Of a stretch of DNA of 64,000 bases, positions 34,070-42,922 are shown one piece after another. A program made the translations under genes and the position numbers. The stretch's first letter is position 1. Each line of letters starts with the position of its first letter. A model generated the notes under the pieces. That model was not told the DNA's origin. It did no database searches and saw only the letters and a list, made by a program, of their open reading frames with translations. Source of the DNA: Ruegeria_C sp040830705 (GTDB taxonomy: Bacteria > Pseudomonadota > Alphaproteobacteria > Rhodobacterales > Rhodobacteraceae); contig JBFOME010000010.1 in assembly GCA_040830705.1 (NCBI GenBank), forward strand, positions 1-64,000, read 5' to 3'.

Positions 34070-34720
34070 ATGTCCCAGATCACCCTTGTCCGCCACGGGC
34101 AGGCCAATACCGAAGCCCGCGACGAGGCCAGCTATGACAAGCTGAGCCCGCTGGGCCACCAGCAGGCCAATTGGCTGGGCGCGCATCTGCGCGGTACCGG
34201 CACGCATTACCCGCGCATCTACTGCGGCACGCTGACCCGCCACGTGGAAACCGCCGCCAGCATGGGCTTTGCCGACCCGGTCCGGGACGCGCGCCTGAAT
34301 GAAATTGAATATTTCACGCTGGCGCAACTGCTGGAGGCGCAAAGAGGCGTTGCCATCCCGCAGGATCGCGAGGGCTTTATAGAGCATTTGCCGCGCACAT
34401 TCGCTGCCTGGGAACAGGGCGAGATCACAAACCCGCCCGAAACATTCACTCAGTTCGAAACCCGCGTGCGCGACGTTCTCACCGAGATCGGCGCGGGCAG
34501 CGGCCCGGCGATCGTTGTGACCTCTGGCGGGTTGATCTCGATGGTGATGCGGCAGGTGTTGGGGCTGGACACGCGCTCGATGGCGCGCGTCGCTCTTGCA
34601 ATCATGAACACCTCGCTACATCGCCTCCACACAATCGGCGCCGATCTGAGCCCGGTCCTGTTCAACGCGGTCCCGCATCTGGAAGCACCGGACCGCCACT
34701 ATGCCCAGACCCATCTCTGA
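34070..34720 (+). CDS. histidine phosphatase family protein
   Basis: A 216-residue phosphoglycerate-mutase-like protein. The phosphohistidine motif LVRHGQANT is at residues 5-13, and the second active-site stretch is VVTSGGLISMVMRQVLG, where the usual VxHGG histidine is replaced (TSGG). That may lower activity or mark a subgroup. Substrate unknown. GAGAG lies upstream of the ATG. It precedes gst by 11 bases. Confidence 0.82.
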   Translation: MSQITLVRHGQANTEARDEASYDKLSPLGHQQANWLGAHLRGTGTHYPRIYCGTLTRHVETAASMGFADPVRDARLNEIEYFTLAQLLEAQRGVAIPQDREGFIEHLPRTFAAWEQGEITNPPETFTQFETRVRDVLTEIGAGSGPAIVVTSGGLISMVMRQVLGLDTRSMARVALAIMNTSLHRLHTIGADLSPVLFNAVPHLEAPDRHYAQTHL

Positions 34721-34731
34721 GGAAACACCCC

Positions 34732-35349
34732 ATGATGCAGCTCTACTACGCCCCTCGCACCATCTCAGTCGCCGTTGCCATCGCGCTGGAAGAGGCAGGA
34801 CTGCCTTACGAGGCAGTCAGGTTGGATTTCGCGAGCGGTGAGCAAACCGGCGCCGCCTATCAGCAGATCAATCCCAAGGGACGGGTTCCGGCGCTTGCTG
34901 TCGAAGGCGGTATTCTAACCGAAACCGGCGCATTGCTGGACTATGTCGCCGCCATCGCCCCGCAAGCCGGGCTGGTCCCCGAGGATCCGGTTCTGGCCGC
35001 CCGTATGCGCGAGGTGATGTACTACCTTGCCTCGACCATGCATGTGAACCATGCCCATAGACTGCGAGGCCATCGATGGGCAGATCAGGAAAGCAGCTGG
35101 GAGGACATGAAGATCAAGGTTCCGCAGACCATGAGCGACAGCTGCGCCTATATCGAGACCAACGGGCTGCGCGGGCCTTTCGCGCTGGGGGAAAATGTCA
35201 GCCTAGCAGATTGCTACCTCTACGTGGTCTGCAGTTGGCTGGAGGGCGACGGCGTCGACGTCTCGGCCTTTCCCAGAATCGTCGCGTTCCGTGAAGCCAT
35301 GGCTGCACGCAGCTCTGTGCAAGCCGTAACCGCCGCAGGAATGCTGTGA
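34732..35349 (+). CDS. glutathione S-transferase family protein
   Basis: A 205-residue GST. The thioredoxin-like N-terminal domain reads MQLYYAPRTISVAVAIALEEAGL with INPKGRVPAL (cis-proline) and LTETGALLDYVA (glutathione-binding ET/S site). An all-helical C-terminal domain follows. Likely cytosolic detoxification or isomerisation. GAGG precedes the ATG, and the stop overlaps the next gene's start by four bases. Confidence 0.87.
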   Translation: MMQLYYAPRTISVAVAIALEEAGLPYEAVRLDFASGEQTGAAYQQINPKGRVPALAVEGGILTETGALLDYVAAIAPQAGLVPEDPVLAARMREVMYYLASTMHVNHAHRLRGHRWADQESSWEDMKIKVPQTMSDSCAYIETNGLRGPFALGENVSLADCYLYVVCSWLEGDGVDVSAFPRIVAFREAMAARSSVQAVTAAGML

Positions 35350-36407
35350 CAATGACACATCTCTGGGTCCGCGCCGAGCAGCGCGCAAATGAGGAACGGG
35401 TTGGGTTGACGCCCGAGGGTGCGGCAGCGCTGATAGCTGCCGGGATCGAAGTCACCATTGAGGAAAGCGAGACCCGCGCCATCTCCATTGACGGCTACCT
35501 TCAGGCAGGTTGTAGCATCGCTGCCGCCAATAGCTGGCCGCGCGCACCGCAAGACGCGATCATCTTCGGGCTCAAAGAATTGCCTGAGGATGGCACCGCC
35601 CTGCCCCATCGCCACATCATGTTCGGCCATGCGTTCAAAGGGCAAGGCACGGGCCGTGCCCTTCTACGACGGTTCAAGGCAGGCGGTGGCAGGCTTTATG
35701 ATCTGGAGTACCTTGTGGATGAGGATGGTCGCCGTGTCGCGGCCTTTGGGTACTGGGCCGGATATGCCGGAGCTGCGGTCACGCTAAAGGCTTGGGCCGC
35801 CCAGCAACGGGGGGCGATCTGCGGCCCTGCCGAAACCTATCATAGCAAGGATGCGCTGAGCGCTGCGCTATCATCCGAGTTGGACACGACCGGATCGCCT
35901 CGCCCGAGAGCCATCGTAGTCGGTGCCCTTGGCCGCGTCGGCAGCGGGGCGGCTGACCTGTGCGAGGTGATGGGGGTTCAGGTCACCCGCTGGGACATGG
36001 CAGAGACCGCCAATGGCGGGCCATTTCCCGAAATCCTCGACCATGATCTGTTCCTGAACTGCATCTTCGCCCGGCCCGGCACGCCGGTCTTTGTCCCACC
36101 AGCCGCACTGGAGGCTCCTCGCCGCCTGACGGCGATAGGCGATATCGCCTGCGACCCCGATAGCGACTACAACCCGGTGCCGGTTTACGACGGCGCCACA
36201 AGCTGGGACCAGCCGGTGCTACGGGTGGCCAGCGATCCTGTGCTGGACGTGATGGCGATCGACAACTTGCCCTCGATGCTCCCGGTAGAAAGCTCGCAGG
36301 ACTACGCGGCACAACTGCTGCCCTCGCTACTGACGCTGGGCGAAATCGAACAAGGGGTCTGGGGCCGGGCGCATCGGACCTTCCGCGAGCATCTGGGCGC
36401 GCTGTAG
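35346..36407 (+). CDS. saccharopine dehydrogenase (lysine-forming)-like protein
   Basis: A 353-residue protein related to Lys1 and alanine dehydrogenases. The N-terminus HLWVRAEQRANEERVGLTPEGAAAL (parts) is the AlaDh/PNT-type substrate domain. The Rossmann region is VVGALGRVGSGAADLCEVMG. ATG 35352 is an alternative to the GTG at 35346, which has AGGA five bases upstream and overlaps the gst stop. The actual substrate is untested; bacterial Lys1 homologues may act in lysine breakdown or polyamine synthesis. Confidence 0.8.
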   Translation: MTMTHLWVRAEQRANEERVGLTPEGAAALIAAGIEVTIEESETRAISIDGYLQAGCSIAAANSWPRAPQDAIIFGLKELPEDGTALPHRHIMFGHAFKGQGTGRALLRRFKAGGGRLYDLEYLVDEDGRRVAAFGYWAGYAGAAVTLKAWAAQQRGAICGPAETYHSKDALSAALSSELDTTGSPRPRAIVVGALGRVGSGAADLCEVMGVQVTRWDMAETANGGPFPEILDHDLFLNCIFARPGTPVFVPPAALEAPRRLTAIGDIACDPDSDYNPVPVYDGATSWDQPVLRVASDPVLDVMAIDNLPSMLPVESSQDYAAQLLPSLLTLGEIEQGVWGRAHRTFREHLGAL

Positions 36408-36421
36408 CGCGCCGCCCTAAC

Positions 36422-36739
36422 TCACATCAGATCATTCTCGACGTCCTCGGCAGAAATCCCCAACGCATCCAGACCGTTTTCCAGATGGTCCGACAGATGC
36501 GGTGTTCCGATCAGGTAGTCGGCGCAAGGGGTCGAGGCCTCGGTCTTGGCCGTACGGATCGCCTCGGCCAGTTCCTGAACGTCGAAACTGTCGCGACCGA
36601 TCCACATGATCGCAACCAGCTCGGCCTGCTCATCCTCGTCCATCCGGTCGATGAAGGCCCGCAACTCACCTTCGGCGCGCTCCAATTCGCGCGCCATCAT
36701 CGCCACCTGCGCCACTTTCCGCGCTGAAATTTCCAACAT
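36422..36739 (-). CDS. DUF3775 domain protein
   Basis: A 105-residue acidic protein: MLEISARKVAQVAMMARELERAEGELRAF (parts), DEDEQAELVAIMWIGRDSF and a C-terminal HLSDHLENGLDALG segment. This matches DUF3775, a small helical family of unknown function common in Rhodobacterales. It converges with the saccharopine-dehydrogenase-like gene, and no partner is evident. Confidence 0.82.
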   Translation of the reverse strand: MLEISARKVAQVAMMARELERAEGELRAFIDRMDEDEQAELVAIMWIGRDSFDVQELAEAIRTAKTEASTPCADYLIGTPHLSDHLENGLDALGISAEDVENDLM

Positions 36740-36807
36740 CTGCTTTAGCCTCCTGTCCGCGTTCTCGGAGTGAACACAATCAGGCGCGCGGCAGATGGTC
36801 TTTGATC

Positions 36808-37539
36808 TTACGCAAATAGACGGAAATAGAGCCAGTCAGGCAACAATTGCCCCAGCCGGAACAGCCAGGCGAAGGGAACCGGAAAAGCGCGCTGGAAGTG
36901 ATTGGTATTCATGTGATCGAACATGATCTGCGCGGCGCGCTCGGGTTCCATGATCGCGGGCATGGTGAAATCGTTCTTGTCGGTCAGACGGGTGCGGATA
37001 AAGCCGGGATTGGCCAGTTGAACCTCAATGCCCGTCTTGCGAAGGTCGGCGTAAAGACCTTCGGCCAGAACCATCGTCCCGGCCTTGGAGGCGGCATAGC
37101 CCACCGCACCGGGCAGGCCGCGATACCCCGAAAGCGAGCCTGTCACCACGATATGCCCAGAATCCCGCGCCACCATTTGTGGCACCGTCATGCCCAGCAC
37201 CCGCATCAACCCGGTGAAGTTGATATCCGCCATCGCATTGGCTTGAAGATAATCCCAATCCTGCGCCGCCATCGGCCAATAGACGCCCGCCAGAAAGACC
37301 ACCCCATCGACCTCGCCTGCCTGAGCGGCTGCGGCCCGCACGCTGTCATCATCCGAGACATCCATCGGGACAATCTCAGTCGGGCCGGGCAGGTTTGCAG
37401 CCAGCACCTCCAGCCGGTCACGCGAACGCGCCGACAAGATCAGATGCGCGCCGCTGCGGCTCATGATCCCGGCCAGCGCCGCGCCCAGCCCCTCGCTTGC
37501 ACCCACCAGCCAGTAGCGTTTTCCGGCCCACTCTCTCAC
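36808..37539 (-). CDS. short-chain dehydrogenase/reductase
   Basis: A 243-residue SDR. Cofactor motif VGASEGLGAAL, active site GYAASKAG (YxxxK) with the serine in VTGSLSGYRG. Substrate unknown. The GTG start overlaps the stop of the DUF3833 gene (GTGA), so it is translationally coupled. The longer open frame upstream has no family support. Last gene of the five-gene run from the FAD oxidoreductase; the same set forms a sigma-E-linked operon in Rhodobacter, as I recall. Confidence 0.88.
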   Translation of the reverse strand: MREWAGKRYWLVGASEGLGAALAGIMSRSGAHLILSARSRDRLEVLAANLPGPTEIVPMDVSDDDSVRAAAAQAGEVDGVVFLAGVYWPMAAQDWDYLQANAMADINFTGLMRVLGMTVPQMVARDSGHIVVTGSLSGYRGLPGAVGYAASKAGTMVLAEGLYADLRKTGIEVQLANPGFIRTRLTDKNDFTMPAIMEPERAAQIMFDHMNTNHFQRAFPVPFAWLFRLGQLLPDWLYFRLFA

Positions 37540-38120
37540 GCGGCGTCGCGCTCCTCTATCTGAACCTCGACGGGGCGCATCGTGGCGACCAGCTCGGCCA
37601 CCTGAATGCCGAATTTGCGGAATTGAGAGCGGTTCACGATGGTGCCATTGGGAGCGAGATACATCCAATCAACCACATCCAGCACATGAGATCCGGCGCT
37701 TTCGGGCAATTGAATGCGATAGCGCAGTTGCACGGCAGAGCCGCTTTGCCGCCCCTCGCCCACACCGATCACATCCGGCGCGGTTGCGCGAATGCGACCC
37801 TCTCCATCCAATTCCAGAGACCATTCACGGTCTTGCGTGTTGCCGCTGTCATAGCGGAAATGCTCCCGCATCACACCGCGATTGCCCTGCCAGCTAGCGT
37901 CGAAATCGCCAACAAAGCGCGATGTCACCCGACCGGTGGGCCCGTAGATCACGCCCTCGCACTGAATGGCTCCATTGAGATGCGTGCGCAGATCAAAATC
38001 AGGGCCTTGCGCGACATAGTCATCGGGACTTTGCGACAGGAAGGACATAAATCGTCGTTTCGCAAAGCCCAGAGCCAGCACAATCGCGCCGCCCAGTAAA
38101 ATGTAGAGGATCGCCTCCAT
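37536..38120 (-). CDS. DUF3833 family protein
   Basis: A 194-residue protein with an N-terminal membrane helix (ILYILLGGAIVLALGFAKRR) and a beta-rich domain: AIQCEGVIYGPTGRVTSRF, LDGEGRIRATAPDVIGVGEG and VVDWMYLAPNGTIVNRSQF. DUF3833 members are predicted lipid- or lipocalin-like proteins, of unknown function. It sits two bases after the MFS gene and overlaps the SDR gene. Confidence 0.83.
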   Translation of the reverse strand: MEAILYILLGGAIVLALGFAKRRFMSFLSQSPDDYVAQGPDFDLRTHLNGAIQCEGVIYGPTGRVTSRFVGDFDASWQGNRGVMREHFRYDSGNTQDREWSLELDGEGRIRATAPDVIGVGEGRQSGSAVQLRYRIQLPESAGSHVLDVVDWMYLAPNGTIVNRSQFRKFGIQVAELVATMRPVEVQIEERDAA

Positions 38121-38122
38121 GG

Positions 38123-39364
38123 TCAGTTTCCCTTCAGATCGGTGGCCGCCAGCAAAGCCAGCGCTGCCAGTTTAAGGATGCAAGGTAGCCCCGCGTAGAA
38201 GATCGACAGCAGGCGCAACGCCTCGTCCGTATTCTCGACGCCCGAGCGGAACCCGGCATATTCGAGCGCTGGCAGCAGCGCGACAGCTGCAATGGCCAGC
38301 GAGAATTTCGATACGAACGCCCACAGGCCGAACCCTTCGGCAGCGGTGGGCGAGATTTTTGCCATCCGTGTGGCAAAGAGTGCAGGCAGCAGCGTCAAAT
38401 CGGCACCAAGGGCCGCGCCCGAGAACACACAGATCACCGCAAAACCGGCCACATCCCCGGCCCCTAGCGTTATGGCAAAGCCAAAGGACAGGATCGACAG
38501 GCACATGCCTGCGATCAACACGCGTTTTGCGCCCCAGGCCTCGGCCAGTTTACCCCAGATCGGCGCGGCGCAGGCAGCGCAAAGGAAGAAGAGCAGGAGC
38601 AGGGGGCCTTCTGCACCCGGTGCGGCCAGACGGCTTTCGACAAAGAACAGGAACAGCGTCGACGACACCGCCACCGGGGCCGCGTTCAGGAAGGCGATCA
38701 CCAGCAATCGCCGCGCGATGCGGTCGCGAAATACGGGCGCGAAACCCGTTGACTTGCGCAAGGTTCCCCCAACCCATTCGGACCGCATCGCCCAACCCGC
38801 GAGGCAAGCCAGAAGCGCAAAGCCCAGCGCAAAACCGGCAAAGGGTTGATCAGTCAACGAGGCCAGTCCGACCGGGGCGATCGCCGCAGCGCAGACGCCC
38901 AGCAACGCTCCAGTCTCGCGCCAGCGCGCCAGCCGGATATGCCCCATGCCGTCCATATGATCTGCCTTGCTGACGCCCTGAGCATAGAAACAGATGGTCA
39001 GGAAACTGAAGGCTGAGAAGACAATCGTCAGCATCAGAGCAAACCACAGGAGCGGCGCTACTGGCGGGGTGATCGCAAACAGCCCCACCATCGCACCGGC
39101 AAGCGCACTGACTGCAAAACCCACGGCAATCTGACGATGGTGCCGCAACCGCTCGGCAAGCCAACCCAGCGCCGGGTCCTGCACAACATCCAGCAGGCGC
39201 AACCCGAACAGCACCGCGCCCAGCGCGGTCAGGCTCACGCCATAACTGTCGACGAAGAATTTTGGCGCATGGATATAGAGCGGCAACCCCGCCGCCGACA
39301 GCAGAGCGGCAAAGAGCGCATAGGCCCCGAGCCGCTCTGACACCTGGATATCCGTGCGCGCCAT
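38123..39364 (-). CDS. MFS transporter, glycoside-pentoside-hexuronide-like
   Basis: A 413-residue, twelve-helix major facilitator. The start GAYALFAALLSAAGLPLYIHAPKFF and LRLLDVVQDPALGWLAERLRHHR (parts) match the MFS_2 (GPH cation symporter-like) group. ATG at 39364 has GGGGA upstream and follows the DUF1365 stop by two bases. Within this oxidative-stress operon the cargo is more likely a lipid or lipid precursor than a sugar, but that is inference. Confidence 0.83.
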   Translation of the reverse strand: MARTDIQVSERLGAYALFAALLSAAGLPLYIHAPKFFVDSYGVSLTALGAVLFGLRLLDVVQDPALGWLAERLRHHRQIAVGFAVSALAGAMVGLFAITPPVAPLLWFALMLTIVFSAFSFLTICFYAQGVSKADHMDGMGHIRLARWRETGALLGVCAAAIAPVGLASLTDQPFAGFALGFALLACLAGWAMRSEWVGGTLRKSTGFAPVFRDRIARRLLVIAFLNAAPVAVSSTLFLFFVESRLAAPGAEGPLLLLFFLCAACAAPIWGKLAEAWGAKRVLIAGMCLSILSFGFAITLGAGDVAGFAVICVFSGAALGADLTLLPALFATRMAKISPTAAEGFGLWAFVSKFSLAIAAVALLPALEYAGFRSGVENTDEALRLLSIFYAGLPCILKLAALALLAATDLKGN

Positions 39365-39366
39365 GC

Positions 39367-40128
39367 TCATCCCCGGCTCACATTCGGCTGATGTGGCTCC
39401 GGCTCACGCCGGAAGGTCGCGCGTTTGAACCAGAGCTTGATCGCCTGCCAGTGGATCAGCGCCATGACCCGCCGCGCCCCTAACGGATGGCGCAGGGCCG
39501 ACCACAGGATCGCCCGGTTGGTCAGAGGTTGGCATTTGCCGGTCAGCGTCGCGATCAGCCCGCCACTTTCGCGACCGTAATCGATCCAGACGCCGATCCG
39601 CGCATCACTGATGTCGAAGCGGAACGTGTAGCCGCCCTCGCGCGGCTGAAAGGGTGAGACATGCAGCAGCTTGGTTGCAGTCAGACGGTCGCTCGGCTGG
39701 ATCGGCGTGAGGTCTGGCTTGTGGCAGATGTAGCTATGGCGAGTGCCGAAAGTATTGGTCACCTCGGCCACGACCACGGTCAGGTCATCCGCCTCGTCAT
39801 AGCACAGCCAGAAACTGACCGGGTTGAACACATAACCCATGACCCTCGGCTGGGTCAGCAGCGCGATACGTTGAGGTTGCGGAAGTTGATATTGCTCAAA
39901 CACCCGACGCAGCCATTTGGCCCCCTCGCCCTGCTTGGGCGTGCCACCATGATCGCGGCTGCGGAACCCCATCAGGCTGGGGCGCTTGCGCGAGAACAGC
40001 AGCGGCTCGGACTGGTCGTTCTCGGGGTCGAGCAGGACATAGTCCAGCGAATAGCGGAACCCGTTCTGCACCGCCCCCTTGCGCCCGTGGAAAGTATGGG
40101 CCGGGATATGTTGAACAGCACCCGTCAT
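39367..40128 (-). CDS. DUF1365 domain protein
   Basis: A 253-residue protein starting HIPAHTFHGRKGAVQNGFRYSLDYVLLD (parts), with LLTQPRVMGYVFNPVSFWLCYD and KLLHVSPFQPREGGYTFRFD. DUF1365 proteins are regularly next to an FAD-dependent oxidoreductase and a cyclopropane-fatty-acid-synthase-like enzyme, suggesting a part in membrane lipid modification. It overlaps the upstream FAD gene by four bases (ATGA). The cyclopropane-synthase-like gene is not in this window. Confidence 0.88.
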   Translation of the reverse strand: MTGAVQHIPAHTFHGRKGAVQNGFRYSLDYVLLDPENDQSEPLLFSRKRPSLMGFRSRDHGGTPKQGEGAKWLRRVFEQYQLPQPQRIALLTQPRVMGYVFNPVSFWLCYDEADDLTVVVAEVTNTFGTRHSYICHKPDLTPIQPSDRLTATKLLHVSPFQPREGGYTFRFDISDARIGVWIDYGRESGGLIATLTGKCQPLTNRAILWSALRHPLGARRVMALIHWQAIKLWFKRATFRREPEPHQPNVSRG

Positions 40129-41423
40129 TCCGCCGCCATCGGGGTCAGGGCAACGCGGTTGATGCCCTCGACAACGCTGGCCGCGCTGGCAAGCCCGTCC
40201 TCATGAAACCCGTTGCGCATCCACGCACCGCAGAACCAGGTGGATGCCGTGCCGTTGAACCTGGTGATTTTCTCCTGCGCCGCAAGGGCGGCGGCGTCAA
40301 AAACCGGGTGGCGAAAGGTCGCTTCCTCGTAGATCAATTCCTCTCGGATACGGCGGCGCGAATTCAGCGTCACAAAGAGCGGGTCGTCCTTTGGAATCGG
40401 CTGCAGTGAGTTCATCCAGTAGGTCAGGTCGATCCGGTTCGATTGCGGCTGCGCGTCCTCGGTATGGTTCCAGCTTGCCCAGCATTTCCGCCTGCGCGGC
40501 ATCAGCGAAGTATCGGCATGCAGCACTGCATGGTTGGGCTGATAGCGGATCGCAGAAAGCGCAGAGCGTTCGCTGGGTGTCGCATCCGAAAGCAGCGCCA
40601 GCGTGTCGTCGGAATGGGTGGCAAAGACCACCTCGTCATAAAGCTCCCACTCAGTCCCGCTAGCCTTGACCAGGGGGCCCAGCGAGGTGCGGCGCACCCC
40701 GTCTATGGGGGCACCCAGACGCAAAGACACGCCCTTGCGCTGCATCGCCAGTTGCAGGCGACGCACATATTCGACCGAACCGCCGCGCACCGTGTACCAC
40801 TGATGCTGCCCGTCGTAGTTCAGCAGTGCGTGGTTTTCGAAGAACCGGATCATCGCCCAGGCCGGGAAGTCCAGTATCTTGTCTTTTGGCGTTGACCAGA
40901 TCGCGCCCGAGAAGGGCTCAAGATAGTATTTGCGAAACCACTCGCCGGTACCCAAACGCTGCAACAGCTCACCCACTGTGATCTCGCGATCCTGCGCATG
41001 GCGCGCGGCATGGGCGTTGAAATGAAAGAGATCGCGCACCATCCGCAGAAATCCGGGCCGCGCCATGTTGCGCCGCTGCGCAAACATCGCGTCCGCACCG
41101 TGCAAGGCATATTCTACGGCCCCGCCCCGTGCCGAAACGCCAAAGCTCATGTTGCTTTCGGCAACGGGTACATCCAGCTTGTCAAACAGCCCGATCAGGC
41201 GCGGATAAGTGGCGCGGTTGAACACGATAAAGCCGGTATCGACCGGCTGATCCCCGTTCCTGCCCGCAATGACCGTGCGGGCGTGACCGCCCAGCCGCCC
41301 CTCAGCCTCATAGAGCGTGACGTTGTGGGTATCGGCCAACAGGTTGGCCGCGCCCATCCCCGAGATACCGCCGCCAATAACGGCGATCTTTCGGGGCGCG
41401 CCCGCAGAGTGTTCAAATGGCAT
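40125..41423 (-). CDS. FAD-dependent amine-oxidase-type oxidoreductase
   Basis: A 432-residue flavoprotein. The Rossmann motif is IAVIGGGISGMGAANLLA, then YEAEGRLGGHARTV and VDTGFIVFNRATYPRL; the C-terminus has WFCGAWMRNGFHEDGLASA. It resembles protoporphyrinogen oxidase/desaturase-type NAD(P)-binding proteins found with DUF1365 in the sigma-E (singlet oxygen) regulon and linked in Rhodobacter to furan fatty acid synthesis. I start at MPFEHSAGAPRKIAVIG with GGAG about nine bases upstream; the frame is open to 41540. First gene of the operon. Confidence 0.87.
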   Translation of the reverse strand: MPFEHSAGAPRKIAVIGGGISGMGAANLLADTHNVTLYEAEGRLGGHARTVIAGRNGDQPVDTGFIVFNRATYPRLIGLFDKLDVPVAESNMSFGVSARGGAVEYALHGADAMFAQRRNMARPGFLRMVRDLFHFNAHAARHAQDREITVGELLQRLGTGEWFRKYYLEPFSGAIWSTPKDKILDFPAWAMIRFFENHALLNYDGQHQWYTVRGGSVEYVRRLQLAMQRKGVSLRLGAPIDGVRRTSLGPLVKASGTEWELYDEVVFATHSDDTLALLSDATPSERSALSAIRYQPNHAVLHADTSLMPRRRKCWASWNHTEDAQPQSNRIDLTYWMNSLQPIPKDDPLFVTLNSRRRIREELIYEEATFRHPVFDAAALAAQEKITRFNGTASTWFCGAWMRNGFHEDGLASAASVVEGINRVALTPMAAE

Positions 41424-41460
41424 TTTGCGTGTTTCTCCGACACTATTCCGTTCCTGATGT

Positions 41461-41490
41461 GCATTACGATTGATCAACGGCTTCGGATGA
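41461..41490 (-). promoter_or_regulatory. candidate sigma-E promoter for the FAD-DUF1365-MFS operon
   Basis: On the minus strand TCATCC (41490-41485), an 18-base spacer and TAATGC (41466-41461) resemble the RpoE promoter pattern TGATCC-N18-TAARN with one -35 mismatch. It lies about 40 bases upstream of the FAD oxidoreductase start. Confidence 0.4.
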
Positions 41491-41517
41491 AAAGAAAATC
41501 TTTTTTGTCGCGGCATG

Positions 41518-41547
41518 TGATCCGACTTGGGGTCATGCACGTAAACT
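41518..41547 (+). promoter_or_regulatory. sigma-E-type promoter of rpoE-chrR
   Basis: TGATCC (41518-41523), an 18-base spacer and TAAACT (41542-41547) match the RpoE-dependent promoter known for autoregulated rpoE in Rhodobacter. It lies about 100 bases upstream of the rpoE GTG. This implies positive autoregulation once ChrR is inactivated. Confidence 0.75.
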
Positions 41548-41653
41548 GTTTATGTTCGCCGAAGTGGAACCCGTTGAAACCTGTGGCGCGGCCGAGGCCG
41601 TTCAGCAGGTCATGCGGAAAAGAAAAAGTAGTAACCGCAAGGGAAAAGCAGCG

Positions 41654-42211
41654 GTGAACAGGGAAGACGATGGTTGCAAACCACAAGGGGAGTGGGTGGC
41701 CCACGTACTGCGCATACGCAGCGCGCAGGACAAGGCTGCCTTCGCCGAGCTATTTCGGCACTTCGCCCCGCGGGTAAAGGCATTTCTCATCAAGTCCGGC
41801 TCAACCCCGAGCCAGGCCGAGGAATGCACCCAGGAGGTGATGGCCACCCTGTGGCACAAGGCGCATCTGTTCGATCCGTCCCGCGCGTCGGTGGCCACAT
41901 GGGTCTACACGATTGCGCGGAACCGCCGGATTGACCTGTTGCGCAAGGAACGCCGACCCGAGCCCGAGGAACTGACCTGGGGCCCCGAGGCCGAGCCGGA
42001 CCAGGCCGATATCGTCTCCCTGCAACAGGAAACCGCGCAGCTTCGCATGGCCTTGACGGCCTTGCCAGCGGCGCAGCGGGAGTTGATCGAGAAGGCTTAT
42101 TTTGGCGATCTCAGCCATCGCGAAATAGCCGCCCAGACCGGGTTGCCGCTTGGCACGATCAAGTCACGTATTAGACTGGCGCTGGATAGGCTGCGCCATG
42201 CGATGAAGTGA
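41654..42211 (+). CDS. rpoE: ECF sigma factor RpoE (ECF11, ChrR-controlled)
   Basis: A 185-residue extracytoplasmic-function sigma factor. Region 2: WVAHVLRIRSAQDKAAFAELFRHFAPRV, then ASVATWVYTIARNRRIDLLRKE; region 4: LPAAQRELIEKAYFGDLSHREIAAQTGLPLGTIKSR (parts). This is the form controlled by ChrR that answers singlet oxygen in Rhodobacter. The frame is open from 41552, but the GTG at 41654 gives the family length and starts after the promoter. Six bases separate its stop from chrR. Confidence 0.92.
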   Translation: MNREDDGCKPQGEWVAHVLRIRSAQDKAAFAELFRHFAPRVKAFLIKSGSTPSQAEECTQEVMATLWHKAHLFDPSRASVATWVYTIARNRRIDLLRKERRPEPEELTWGPEAEPDQADIVSLQQETAQLRMALTALPAAQRELIEKAYFGDLSHREIAAQTGLPLGTIKSRIRLALDRLRHAMK

Positions 42212-42217
42212 ACGAAG

Positions 42218-42868
42218 ATGAGCAACGAGATTAAACATCATCTGACCGACGAGCTGCTGATGGCTTATTCTGCGGGCACATTGCCCGAGGCCTTCAACCT
42301 CATGGTCGCCACCCACCTGTCGCTGTGCGACACCTGCCGCGCGCAGGCGGAAAGCTATGACGCTTTGGGGGGCTGCATGTTGCAGGATACTGCTGAAACG
42401 GTCGATATGGCCGATGACGCGCTGGCCGCGACCATGGCGTTGATTGCCGGTGGAGCCGCGCCTGATACACCCGCGCGGCCATCCTGCGATGTCTTGCCTG
42501 CACCGCTGCGTGACTATGTTGGGGGTGGCGTGTCGGACATCAAATGGAAACCTGTCGGGATGGGTGTGAAGCAGGCGATCCTGCCCACGTCCTCCGCCGC
42601 ATCCGCACGCTTGCTGTTTATCCCTGCCGGGGCTGCTGTACCCGATCACGGTCATAAGGGTGTGGAATTGACGATGGTGCTGCAAGGCGCGTTTTCGGAT
42701 GAGGTTGACCGGTTCGCGCGCGGCGATGTCGAGATAGCCGACGAGGATCTGGAACATATGCCGGTGGCCGATATCTCTGCCGACTGCATCTGCCTTGCGG
42801 TGACCGACGCGCCGTTGAAATTCAACAGCCTGATCCCGAAGCTGGTGCAGCCGTTCCTACGTATCTGA
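42218..42868 (+). CDS. chrR: zinc-binding anti-sigma factor ChrR
   Basis: A 216-residue ChrR. The N-terminal zinc anti-sigma domain has H7, then H33-LSL-C37-DT-C40 (HxxxCxxC), which binds zinc and sequesters RpoE. The C-terminal cupin domain contains DHGHKGVELTMVLQGAFSDE with the metal-type H..H...E set and is needed for response to singlet oxygen. The two-gene module rpoE-chrR is complete here, with its probable target operon immediately divergent. Confidence 0.92.
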   Translation: MSNEIKHHLTDELLMAYSAGTLPEAFNLMVATHLSLCDTCRAQAESYDALGGCMLQDTAETVDMADDALAATMALIAGGAAPDTPARPSCDVLPAPLRDYVGGGVSDIKWKPVGMGVKQAILPTSSAASARLLFIPAGAAVPDHGHKGVELTMVLQGAFSDEVDRFARGDVEIADEDLEHMPVADISADCICLAVTDAPLKFNSLIPKLVQPFLRI

Positions 42869-42922
42869 CCTGCTCGGATGGCGGGTCGTTAGCCAAACGC
42901 GAGCATCGCTAGAGTGCCGTGT

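Noticed and set aside
41552..41653. longer N-terminus for RpoE
   Set aside because: It would add 34 residues absent from ECF11 sigma factors and begin within ten bases of the sigma-E promoter -10.
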